Source: Terriglobales bacterium (lineage in GTDB: Bacteria > Acidobacteriota > Terriglobia > Terriglobales > Acidobacteriaceae). From it: 64,000 bases of DNA. Position 1 is the first letter of the stretch. Each line of letters starts with the position of its first letter. The stretch covers positions 30,906-94,905 of the forward strand of contig JASHOU010000057.1 of assembly GCA_030038475.1 (NCBI GenBank), written 5' to 3'. Both the position numbers and the translations under genes were made by a program. The notes beneath the pieces are model-generated. The model made no database searches. It was not told the DNA's origin and was given only the letters and a program-made list of their open reading frames with translations. Shown in pieces: positions 1-7,574 of this stretch.

Positions 1-460
1 CAAGACCGACGTCGGCGGCGTGAAAACCGATGTCGCCGCGACCAAGGCCTCGCTCGATGCCACCATTGCCAAACTGCAAAGCGCAGTCGGCGATCTGAAC
101 GTGCAGAGTGGATTGATCGCGAATACGCGCACCGACCTCGAAGCCCTAAAACACAAGGGTGACCGCCAATACTACGAGTTCACCTTATTAAAGGGAGCTA
201 AGCCGCAGGCCTATTCGACCGTAGCCTTGCAGCTCAAGAAGACCGATCCCAAGCACGGCAAATATTCGCTGGACGTCACCGCCGACGATAAGACGATCGA
301 GAAAAAAGATAAGAACCAGAGCGAACCCGTGCAGTTTTACACTGGCCGCGACCACATGTTGTATGAACTGGTCGTCTGGACGGTGGACAAAAATAAGATT
401 ACGGGCTACCTGAGCACGCCCAAGAACGCTCCTATGCCAATCACCGCCACACCGCAGTAG
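1..460 (+). CDS. 3' part of a coiled-coil hypothetical protein (cut by window edge)
   Basis: The reading frame is open from the first bases of the window, so the true start lies to the left; the GTG at position 20 is internal to an open frame and should not be taken as the start. The visible N-terminal part has repeated K/T-D-V and A-x-L patterns (for example KTDVAATKASLDATIAKLQSA), which suggest an amphipathic coiled coil. The C-terminal ~95 residues look like a compact beta-rich domain (YEFTLLKGAKPQAYSTVALQL, then YSLDVTADDKTIEKKD) ending in a Pro/Thr-rich tail. I do not recognise a named family. A link to cell-envelope or stalk-type proteins is only a guess from the coiled-coil plus beta-domain layout. 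Confidence 0.75.
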   Translation, partial: KTDVGGVKTDVAATKASLDATIAKLQSAVGDLNVQSGLIANTRTDLEALKHKGDRQYYEFTLLKGAKPQAYSTVALQLKKTDPKHGKYSLDVTADDKTIEKKDKNQSEPVQFYTGRDHMLYELVVWTVDKNKITGYLSTPKNAPMPITATPQ

Positions 461-498
461 CATCGGTCTTAATGAAAATTTGCCTGCCGCAGATCCAG

Positions 499-1782
499 CT
501 AGCCGGCTGCGGCATCCGCGATTTGGCCGAGCGTTAGCGCCTCGCGGATAAGATTATCTTCCAGCAGTTGCTCCAGGGTGCAATATTTGTCAGGCCGGGT
601 GAGAACCTTGCCGCCCGAAGCGCCTGCAGCTGAAGGCGCGATCGCCGGAGTCATGACTGCCGGAGTTACGCTCGCCGGAGCTACGATACCTGGAGTCATG
701 CTCACCGGAACCATACCCACGGCCCGATTACGCCCTTGTTGTTTCGCCAGGTAGAGGCCGCGGTCTGCCAGGCGCAGCACTTCCTCGACCGGCAAATCCG
801 AGCAAGCTGGCGGCAGCCACGGAAATGCCGCCCACCCGATCGAGCAGGAGCGCGCCAGCTGCCGCTCCTGTCCCAAATCGAATTCCTCGCGATTCACCGC
901 TTTCAATATGCGGGACGCCAGCAGCGCGCCATCGTTGCGCTCGGCAGCCCTGCACACGACCAGGAATTCCTCTCCGCCCCAACGAATCAGGAAGTCCGAT
1001 TCGCGAACCACACGATTGAGCCGCTGCGCGATCTGCACCAGCACGCGGTCTCCGGCATCGTGGCCGAATTCGTCGTTGATGTCTTTGAAGTGGTCGATAT
1101 CCACCAGAAAGAAGATCAGGTCGCGATGATCGTGACTGTAGACTTCCGATCCGCGGTAAGCGCGCACAGCTTGGCTGGCATCGGCGCCGATCATGCTCTG
1201 GAAAAAGCGCCGATTGCGAGCGCCGGTGAGCGGATCGCTGAGAGACGCCTCTTGCAGCTCGCGATTCGCCCGCGCCAATTCCGCGCTGCGCTCGGCCACA
1301 GCCAGCTCCAGACGCTCGTTCTCGCGCCGATCCCGATAACGGCTCCACAGAATTCCCCACACCAGCAGCACCACGCCGCCTGTGCCGACGATTTCCGTCA
1401 ACCACCTTTGCCACCACGGAGCGGCAACCGTAAAGGAATATTCCGCTGGCATTACGTCTGTCAGTTCAGGAGAGTCACAGCTGACCTGGAAGGTGTAGCT
1501 CCCCGCAGGCAACGAGGAATAACTAACCTCATGCGAAGTTGTTGGAGTGAATTCCTTCTGCAATCCTTTAAGCCGGTAACGGCAAGTTACATTGCCACTC
1601 TCCTGAAAAGTCGGAGGCAAAAAAGTCGGAGCCAAAGATGAAGAATGAAAAGCAAGATACGAGGGCACGTGAGATGAACGAAGGCTGCGCGACGGTATCG
1701 GCTCTGCGACGATGGCGTTTATTGATGCCTCAATCAGGCACAGCCATAGCACCCATCGCAACTGAGGATGGCAAGAGAGCAT
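499..1782 (-). CDS. Membrane-bound GGDEF diguanylate cyclase with a Y_Y_Y-like periplasmic domain
   Basis: Makes cyclic di-GMP from two GTP. Order of parts: signal peptide (about residues 1-26), a short linker, a Y_Y_Y-like beta domain (about 65-120, with SSLPAGSYTFQVSC), one membrane helix (about 130-147, GTGGVVLLVWGILW), a coiled linker, and a GGDEF domain with the active motif RWGGEEF. A product-inhibition I-site is visible as RESD just upstream of GGEEF, so the cyclase should be active and feedback-controlled. Y_Y_Y domains normally follow a large two-component-regulator beta-propeller, which is absent here, so the sensor looks shortened. The C-terminal tail is Pro/Ala/Thr-rich and encoded by a 15-bp tandem repeat. 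A receiver-PilZ protein and an EAL protein further on suggest an active c-di-GMP network. Confidence 0.88.
   Translation of the reverse strand: MLSCHPQLRWVLWLCLIEASINAIVAEPIPSRSLRSSHVPSYLAFHSSSLAPTFLPPTFQESGNVTCRYRLKGLQKEFTPTTSHEVSYSSLPAGSYTFQVSCDSPELTDVMPAEYSFTVAAPWWQRWLTEIVGTGGVVLLVWGILWSRYRDRRENERLELAVAERSAELARANRELQEASLSDPLTGARNRRFFQSMIGADASQAVRAYRGSEVYSHDHRDLIFFLVDIDHFKDINDEFGHDAGDRVLVQIAQRLNRVVRESDFLIRWGGEEFLVVCRAAERNDGALLASRILKAVNREEFDLGQERQLARSCSIGWAAFPWLPPACSDLPVEEVLRLADRGLYLAKQQGRNRAVGMVPVSMTPGIVAPASVTPAVMTPAIAPSAAGASGGKVLTRPDKYCTLEQLLEDNLIREALTLGQIADAAAG
644..718. repeat. 15-bp tandem repeat, five degenerate units
   Basis: Five consecutive 15-bp units, each starting with a variant of GCCGGAG (gccggagtcatgact, gccggagttacgctc, gccggagctacgata, cctggagtcatgctc, then a partial accggaacc unit). 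They keep the reading frame of the GGDEF protein and encode five-residue repeats of the type (V/S/I)TPA(V/I) in its C-terminal tail. A repeat of this size can change length by slippage without frameshift. Confidence 0.8.
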
Positions 1783-1904
1783 GGATCTCCGCCAACATGA
1801 TAGGCACCATCCACGTCCCTCAGTAACCCGAAATTACAATTCTACGGTTACTTATGTAAGCGAAACCGCAAGTCACGACCGCTTCTCTGGCGACCTCGAC
1901 TGCC

Positions 1905-3362
1905 CTACGGATGTGTCATCTTCTCCGGCTTCATCAGCCCATCGAATTCCTCGCCCGTAAGATGACCGAGCTTCAGCGCCGCCTCGCGCAGGCTCGAGTG
2001 CTCCACGTGCGCCGTGTGCGCAATCTGCGCCGCCTTGTCGTATCCCACCTTCGGAGCCAGCGCCGTCACCAGCATCAGCGAATTCTTCACATACCAATCG
2101 ATCTTCGCGCGATCGACCTCAATGCCCTTGACCATATATTCCACATAACCATGACAGGCATCGGTGATCAGCGTGACCGAGTGCAAAAAGTTGTAAATCA
2201 TCACCGGCTTGAAGACATTGAGTTCAAAATTCCCCTGCGATCCCCCGAATCCCACTGCTGCCGTCGCGCCGTGAACCTGCACGCAGACCATCGTCATCGC
2301 TTCGCACTGCGTCGGATTCACCTTGCCCGGCATGATCGACGATCCCGGCTCATTCTCCGGAATCACCAGTTCGCCCAACCCGCAGCGCGGACCGGAAGCC
2401 AGCCAGCGAATATCATTCGAGATCTTCATCAGTGACGCCGCCAGCGTCTCCATCGCGCCCTGCGCGAACACGATCTCATCGTGCGCCGAAAGCGCCGCGA
2501 ACTTGTTGCCGTGCGAGCGGAAGGGAAGTCCCGTCAACTCCGCAATCTTCTTCGCCGCGCGCTCGGCAAACTCGGGATGCGTGTTCAGTCCCGTTCCCAC
2601 GGCCGTCCCGCCAATCGCGAGATCGTAGAGCCCGTCGAGAACCTGCTCCAGCCGGTGAATGTCGCGGTCGAGCAGATTTGCCCATCCGCCAAATTCCTGT
2701 CCAATCGTCAACGGCACCGCATCCTGCAAATGTGTGCGGCCAATCTTCACCACGTCATGGAATTCCTTCGCCTTCGCCGCAATCGCATCGCGCACCGTCT
2801 TGATCGCCGGAATCAGCGCGTTCTTCACCTGCTCCGCCGCCGCAATGTGCATCGCCGCCGGAAACGTGTCGTTCGACGACTGCGACATGTTGACGTGATC
2901 GTTCGGATGCACCGGTTTCTTCGATCCCATCTCCCCACCGGCAATCTCAATCGCGCGATTGGAGATGACCTCATTCACGTTCATGTTGGTCTGCGTGCCC
3001 GAACCCGTCTGCCAGATACGCAGCGGGAACTGGTCAATCAGCTTGTCGGAGATGACTTCATCGGCCGCCTGCACGATCAGCTTCGCTAGCTCCGGCTTGA
3101 GTTTGCCCAGATCCTGATTCACCAGCGCGCAGGCCTTCTTCAGAATGCCAAAGGCGCGAATCAGCTCCGGAGGCATGGTGTCGCGTCCAATGTTGAAATG
3201 CAACAGCGAGCGCTCCGTTTGCGCTCCCCAATACACATTGGAGGGAACTTCGATTTTCCCCATGCTGTCCGATTCGATGCGGAACTTCGTTTGGATCGGC
3301 ATTGATTTCGACGCGGCAGGTTCGGCGTCAGGTTTAGCGGCAGGTCTAGTAAGAGTAGACAT
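1905..3362 (-). CDS. fumC: Class II fumarate hydratase
   Basis: Interconverts fumarate and L-malate in the TCA cycle, cytoplasmic, iron-independent homotetramer. The family signature [15 protein letters not shown] is present near residue 340, and the [17 protein letters not shown] and [16 protein letters not shown] segments are intact. The chosen start gives 485 residues, slightly longer than the usual ~460 because of an Ala/Pro/Lys-rich leader of about 25 residues. This start (MSTLTRP...) is preceded by CAGGAG at 8 bases; the open frame runs further upstream to 3680, but that extension is low-complexity and has no family similarity. It stands alone: the next real gene in the same direction is the GGDEF protein, about 120 bp downstream. 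Confidence 0.96.
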   Translation of the reverse strand: MSTLTRPAAKPDAEPAASKSMPIQTKFRIESDSMGKIEVPSNVYWGAQTERSLLHFNIGRDTMPPELIRAFGILKKACALVNQDLGKLKPELAKLIVQAADEVISDKLIDQFPLRIWQTGSGTQTNMNVNEVISNRAIEIAGGEMGSKKPVHPNDHVNMSQSSNDTFPAAMHIAAAEQVKNALIPAIKTVRDAIAAKAKEFHDVVKIGRTHLQDAVPLTIGQEFGGWANLLDRDIHRLEQVLDGLYDLAIGGTAVGTGLNTHPEFAERAAKKIAELTGLPFRSHGNKFAALSAHDEIVFAQGAMETLAASLMKISNDIRWLASGPRCGLGELVIPENEPGSSIMPGKVNPTQCEAMTMVCVQVHGATAAVGFGGSQGNFELNVFKPVMIYNFLHSVTLITDACHGYVEYMVKGIEVDRAKIDWYVKNSLMLVTALAPKVGYDKAAQIAHTAHVEHSSLREAALKLGHLTGEEFDGLMKPEKMTHP

Positions 3363-3481
3363 GATGAAATCTCCTGTATGTCGGGCCTCGGTTCGAGAGG
3401 AAATTGCGAGCGCGCCGACGGATATAAGGAACCGATTATTATACGGCGCGACGTCGTTCAACGAGACGAGGCGGTTGTAAC

Positions 3482-3803
3482 GGTAGAACGCCGTGTCTTC
3501 CAGACTTTCGCCATGACGAAATAGTCGACGCGGCGGCGCAATATGCGTTCGCTGGCGGGTACGTCGACCGAGAAATGCAGAGAGTCCTGATCGGTTTCGG
3601 GAAGTACGTCGTGAAAATTTGGAATCAGCCCGACCAGGGAATCTGGCAAGCCACGGCACGCGCCGCAAAACCACACGCATTCGCGCCTCTTGTGCTGGAC
3701 GGCACTTGATCGACTGGTGCTTCTCAGCGACCGCGGTATCCTGTACGGAGCGCCGGTCGAGCTCTTCAAACCGTTTTTCTTCCCCATGCGATCTTCGGCG
3801 TAA
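3482..3803 (+). pseudogene. Frameshifted C-terminal remnant of a GH15 (glucoamylase/trehalase-like) protein
   Basis: Translated in two frames, the plus strand gives pieces that read on as the end of a GH15 catalytic domain. Frame 2 (about 3482-3650) reads [17 protein letters not shown] and later [13 protein letters not shown]. Frame 3 (about 3651-3803) continues with [18 protein letters not shown] and ends in a stop at 3801-3803. In the family the segment PDxGIWE is followed directly by (N/H)xTHSK/R and (M/L)CWxALDR, so the two pieces meet at the expected place with one frame change. No N-terminal three-quarters is present, and fumC sits immediately to the left. It is therefore a decaying remnant, not a gene. 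Between it and the next start (3804-4074) I see only AT-richer DNA that may hold the promoter of the radical SAM gene. Confidence 0.7.
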
Positions 3804-4074
3804 TCATGGGGTCGCTTTATCATGCTCGATGAACGGATCGGACCCGTTCGATTTGGACATAAAGTGCATTGTTAGATGTTATATACAAATCAATCATTAC
3901 AAGTAACTTGTTGATGTTTAATGCGGTTTCTCGGCTTGTCTCGTGGTTCTTAGACGAAAGTCCGCCAACATCCGCCAATCTCCACTATGTTACATTTGCT
4001 GCAACCAAAGAAGCTGCATCTCATCTATTTGTAAACGACAAGCCGTTAGTAAACCTGATTGAAAGAGAGCGAAT

Positions 4075-5382
4075 ATGCCTGCCCTTCACGAGGAATTCGA
4101 CGAAATCAGTTCACCGCCGCCATTTCGTTTGGATGTTCAACTCCACGAACTGCTAACGAATTCAGCTCCAGTAAAAGCGGTTCTGCCCCCGACCACAGCG
4201 GAAATCAGATTTCCCGAGCCGGTTTTTCCGCAGTATCCCAAGATCATGGCGCAGGACGACAATTATGATGAGAACCTGAGTCTGGCCAAAGCGGGAAAGC
4301 GGCGCTGGACGACTCCGCTGGTGCTCAGGGCCATGAATGGCTGGCTCTTTCCGTATTTCAAATCGCGCCTGCTACCCGGAGACTTTCACCCCATCATTGC
4401 TTATCTGTTCACCGAGTGGAAGTGCAATCTCGACTGCCATTACTGCTGGGCTTTCGACAACAGCGTGAAAGGCATGACGGAGGAAGTCGCCAAGCGCTCG
4501 ATCGATTGGCTGCATTCGACGACCTGCCGCGTGCTGGCCTTTATGGGCGGAGAACCGCTGCTGCGTCCGCAGCTGGTGCACAAGGCTTGCTACTACGCGG
4601 CTAAAAAGGGTTTCTGGATTTACATGCCGACCAACGCGCGCCTGCTGCGTCCTGACGTGATCGACCGGCTGGCGGATTCCGGCGTGGCGATTTTTAATTT
4701 CGCCGTCGACGTCGTCGATGAAAAGCCGGGACTGGCTAAGGCTCTGACGCCCGTGCGCAAGTACTTCGATTATCTGGTTCACAAGCAGTACAAGTACGGC
4801 TACACGGTGTTTTTCAACATCAACATTTGCCGCAACAATCTCGAGGACGTGAAGCAACTCACCGAGATTGCCCGCGAGCACGGCATCGCCACCGATTACC
4901 ACCTGAACGAATCGCCGATGATCGAGCAGAACCATTTCAAGCACTACGACGACAACGACACTTTTATCTATCCTCAGGACTGGCCGAGGGTGGATGAATT
5001 GGTGGATTGGATCATCGAGAAGAACAAATCTGGCTACAAGATGGTGAACTCGGTGAAGCGGCTGCAGGATATGAAAGACTTCATGCGCGGCAAGGTGGAA
5101 CCGTGGAACTGCCGTGCCGGACAGAACTCGATTATCATTCGCGTGGATGGATCGCTGGCGCCGTGTTTCCCGATGTATTCGGCGACCCACGACTGGGGAG
5201 TCATCGAAAACCACAAGTTCGAGGTTCCGCAGTTGAACGAAATGAAGAAGTCGTGCCAAACTCATTGCTTCTCGACCTTGAATCACAACCTCGGTTTCTG
5301 TTACAACGATGCCAGGGTCATCAAATGGGTTATGAAGCAGGCTGCCCATGGTTTCCAGGGAGTGAGCGGCAGCTTTGCGTAA
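4075..5382 (+). CDS. Radical SAM protein with a SPASM-like C-terminal Cys region
   Basis: Radical S-adenosylmethionine enzyme, cytosolic. The [4Fe-4S]/SAM motif CNLDCHYC (CxxxCxxC) lies near residue 118, followed by the MGGEPLLRP glycine motif near 160. The C-terminal third has further cysteines (PWNCRAGQNS, GSLAPCFPM, KSCQTHCFSTL, GFCYND) spaced like a SPASM auxiliary-cluster region. The start has a purine-rich AAAGAGAG site a few bases upstream, and ~75 N-terminal residues precede the barrel. It is followed after ~300 bp by two genes of the BadF/HgdB superfamily in the same direction; substrate and product are not evident. Because the neighbours resemble ester-to-ether lipid reductases, a role in modifying membrane lipids is conceivable, but peptide or small-molecule chemistry fits equally. 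Confidence 0.85.
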   Translation: MPALHEEFDEISSPPPFRLDVQLHELLTNSAPVKAVLPPTTAEIRFPEPVFPQYPKIMAQDDNYDENLSLAKAGKRRWTTPLVLRAMNGWLFPYFKSRLLPGDFHPIIAYLFTEWKCNLDCHYCWAFDNSVKGMTEEVAKRSIDWLHSTTCRVLAFMGGEPLLRPQLVHKACYYAAKKGFWIYMPTNARLLRPDVIDRLADSGVAIFNFAVDVVDEKPGLAKALTPVRKYFDYLVHKQYKYGYTVFFNINICRNNLEDVKQLTEIAREHGIATDYHLNESPMIEQNHFKHYDDNDTFIYPQDWPRVDELVDWIIEKNKSGYKMVNSVKRLQDMKDFMRGKVEPWNCRAGQNSIIIRVDGSLAPCFPMYSATHDWGVIENHKFEVPQLNEMKKSCQTHCFSTLNHNLGFCYNDARVIKWVMKQAAHGFQGVSGSFA

Positions 5383-5683
5383 CAGCCGGGCGTAGGAGTT
5401 TGCAGACGTGGGGTCCGGTTGCGAAAATTGGGGGAATTGTTTTTCTTTAGTTCGGGCCGCGAGAATTGTCTCTGAACTTTCTCGTCGGCGTCAGCATCGA
5501 AGCTCCTAGTACGCTACAAGGAGATTCTGGTGGTTTACATCGCAGGCTCCTGGCACTCACGCCACATTCTGAGAGATCTGCGTCCTTTGTCCGTCTTTCT
5601 GGCGCGGTCAGCCCGGCTGGTTTCCGCGTCGTCACCCTTACAAATCACACCGCAATTCACACCGTATTATGCCGGAGGAAATA
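5383..5683 (+). other. Intergenic region with a short direct repeat before the second gene
   Basis: About 300 bp with no convincing gene. A direct repeat TCACACCG occurs at 5645-5652 and 5657-5664, just upstream of the Shine-Dalgarno of the next gene (GGAGG at about 5674), and could be a regulatory or translational element. A promoter could lie here, but none is clear. Confidence 0.3.
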
Positions 5684-7468
5684 ATGGCGACTAATCTCGT
5701 TCAGATCGATAACGATCAGGAAATCAAGCAGCGCCTCGAAGCCGAACGCGCCAGGTTACGCAAGATCGCTGGCCTGGACCAGCCAACGCATTTCCATCGT
5801 CCTGTGGAGCGGGCGTTTACCGCCGAGGAACGCAATCGCGTCACGATTCTTTTTGGCGGATTTACCTGGAAGCATGAGGATCTGATCCGAGCTGTCTTCC
5901 AGGGCTGCGGCTACCGCTGCGAGAAGTTACCGGTTCCGAATGTTGCCGCCTTTCAGACGGGCAAAGAGTTTGGCAACAACGGCCAATGCAATCCGACGTA
6001 TTTCACCGTCGGCAATCTGGTGCAGTATCTCCAGTTCCTCGAAAAGGAAGGACTGTCGCGCGACAAGATCCTGAACAATTACGTTTTCTTTACCGCGGGA
6101 TCGTGCGGTCCTTGCCGTTTCGGCATGTATGAAGCCGAGTACCGCTTCGCGCTGAAGAACGCGGGCTTCGACGGCTTCCGCGTTTTGCTATTCAAAGATA
6201 GCGACGGGATCAGGGCTGCCTCCGGCGAGCCGGGTCTGAAATTCACCATCGACTTCGGGCTGGGAATGCTGAATGCGATGCATCTGGGCGACGTGATCAA
6301 CGACCTGATCTACCAGATTCGTCCGTTCGAGGTGAACAAAGGTGAGACCGATCGCGTGTTCCGCGAGATGGTGGATGGCCTGTGCGACGATCTCAGGAAT
6401 CGCGACTCGTTCGAGATCGAGCAGAGCGCGCCCAATTGGCTCAAGCCAAAGGTCAAGAGCAACAAAGTTCTGAGAAACACTTTTAACGTGCTGGGCAAGA
6501 TGCACGAGCACATGTGGGGCAAGGATTATCTCGGCGCTCTACATACGGCCCGCGACCGCATGAATGCGATCGAAGTCGACCGCACCAAGGTCAAGCCGGT
6601 GGTAAAGATCACGGGCGAGTTCTGGGCCCAGATCACCGAAGGCGATGGCAACTTCCACATGTTCGATTTTCTGGAGCGCGAGGGAGCGCAGGTGATTGTG
6701 GAACCGATTGCGACCTGGGTCGCTTATCTGATGTATCAGGCGAAGGCGCACGCGATTGCGAAGTGGCCGGTGAATCGTCCGCATCGCAATCCGGAGTGGC
6801 ATGAGTTCAAGAAGCATTTTGCGAATTACATCGGTCTGCACAAAAAGCTGTGGGGCATCGGCTTCGGCGAGAAAGCGTGGCAGTTCTTCTATCACCGAAC
6901 CATCAAGAACATGGGCGGAATTACGCATCATCTGGTGCCGCAAAAGGAACTGGCCGATTTCGCGCATCCTTTCTATAACCAGTTTGCGCGCGGCGGCGAA
7001 GGGCACCTCGAGGTGGGCAAGAATGTTTACTACACGGTTCACAAACTGTGCCACATGGTGCTGGCGCTGAAACCGTTTGGCTGCATGCCTTCATCGCAGT
7101 CGGATGGCGTGCAATCGGCGGTGATCAACAAGTTCAAGGACATGATCTTCCTGCCGATTGAAACCTCCGGCGAGGGCGAAGTCAACGCGCACAGCCGGGT
7201 GCAAATGGCGCTCGGCGAAGCGAAGGTCAAGGCGAAGACCGAATTCGAGCAGTGCCTGAAAACAACGGGCAAGAGCATGAACGAGATTCGCGAGTACATC
7301 GCGGAACACCCCGAGCTGCGGCGGCCTTTCTATCATGTGCCGCACCGTGAAGGGATTGCCGGAACCGCGGCGCAATTTGTTTTGCATGTCAGCGACCGGA
7401 TGGATAAAAGCACGCGGCTGCGGAAGCGTTCGCGAGTTTCGGGAATAGCGCTGCCGGATGCGGCGTAG
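5684..7468 (+). CDS. 2-hydroxyacyl-CoA dehydratase-like (COG3581-type) iron-sulfur protein
   Basis: Belongs to the family related to HgdB, the dehydratase/double-cubane-cluster component that receives electrons from an ATP-dependent activase. Candidate cluster cysteines are visible in NNGQCNPTYFT and in GSCGPCRFGMYE (CxxC), plus later ones in HKLCHMVLALKPFGCMPSSQ. Start chosen at 5684 because GCCGGAGGAAATA lies directly before it; an in-frame ATG at 5669 overlaps that site and is less likely. Length 594 residues. The next gene downstream holds the matching activase domains and the COG3580-type partner, so the pair is expected to form one low-potential reductase. In PlsA-type plasmalogen synthases and GeR-type glycerol ester reductases, as I recall them, these domains sit in one polypeptide. 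Confidence 0.82.
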   Translation: MATNLVQIDNDQEIKQRLEAERARLRKIAGLDQPTHFHRPVERAFTAEERNRVTILFGGFTWKHEDLIRAVFQGCGYRCEKLPVPNVAAFQTGKEFGNNGQCNPTYFTVGNLVQYLQFLEKEGLSRDKILNNYVFFTAGSCGPCRFGMYEAEYRFALKNAGFDGFRVLLFKDSDGIRAASGEPGLKFTIDFGLGMLNAMHLGDVINDLIYQIRPFEVNKGETDRVFREMVDGLCDDLRNRDSFEIEQSAPNWLKPKVKSNKVLRNTFNVLGKMHEHMWGKDYLGALHTARDRMNAIEVDRTKVKPVVKITGEFWAQITEGDGNFHMFDFLEREGAQVIVEPIATWVAYLMYQAKAHAIAKWPVNRPHRNPEWHEFKKHFANYIGLHKKLWGIGFGEKAWQFFYHRTIKNMGGITHHLVPQKELADFAHPFYNQFARGGEGHLEVGKNVYYTVHKLCHMVLALKPFGCMPSSQSDGVQSAVINKFKDMIFLPIETSGEGEVNAHSRVQMALGEAKVKAKTEFEQCLKTTGKSMNEIREYIAEHPELRRPFYHVPHREGIAGTAAQFVLHVSDRMDKSTRLRKRSRVSGIALPDAA

Positions 7469-7473
7469 AAAAG

Positions 7474-7563
7474 CAGGTCTCAGGTCTTAGGTCTCAGGAC
7501 AACACCGGTCTGAGATGCGAGCACATGGTGTCCCGAGACCTGACAACTGAGACCTGATACCTG
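7474..7563. repeat. Intergenic inverted repeat built of AGGTCTC-type units
   Basis: Fills the gap between the two reductase genes. The left arm 7474-7498 consists of three degenerate heptamer-like units (CAGGTCT, CAGGTCTT, AGGTCTCAGG); the right arm 7533-7563 is the reverse complement with a few mismatches (CCGAGACCTG, ACTGAGACCTG, ATACCTG). The ~34-base loop contains CCGGTCTGAGATG. The transcript could form a long imperfect hairpin just ahead of the downstream Shine-Dalgarno, which could stabilise or attenuate the mRNA; it may also simply be a dispersed intergenic repeat of this genome. Confidence 0.7.
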
Positions 7564-7574
7564 GTTCTGGAGAG

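Noticed and set aside
736..1641. 301-codon plus-strand frame opposite the GGDEF gene
   Set aside because: It is the antisense shadow of a well-supported gene, with shuffled His/Arg-rich composition and no domain.
3363..3680. N-terminal extension of fumC by ~106 residues
   Set aside because: The open frame extends, but the Arg-rich stretch lacks family similarity, and a good Shine-Dalgarno stands directly before the ATG at 3362.
7474..7563. CRISPR-like array
   Set aside because: Units are short, degenerate and contiguous without spacers, and the arms are inverted.
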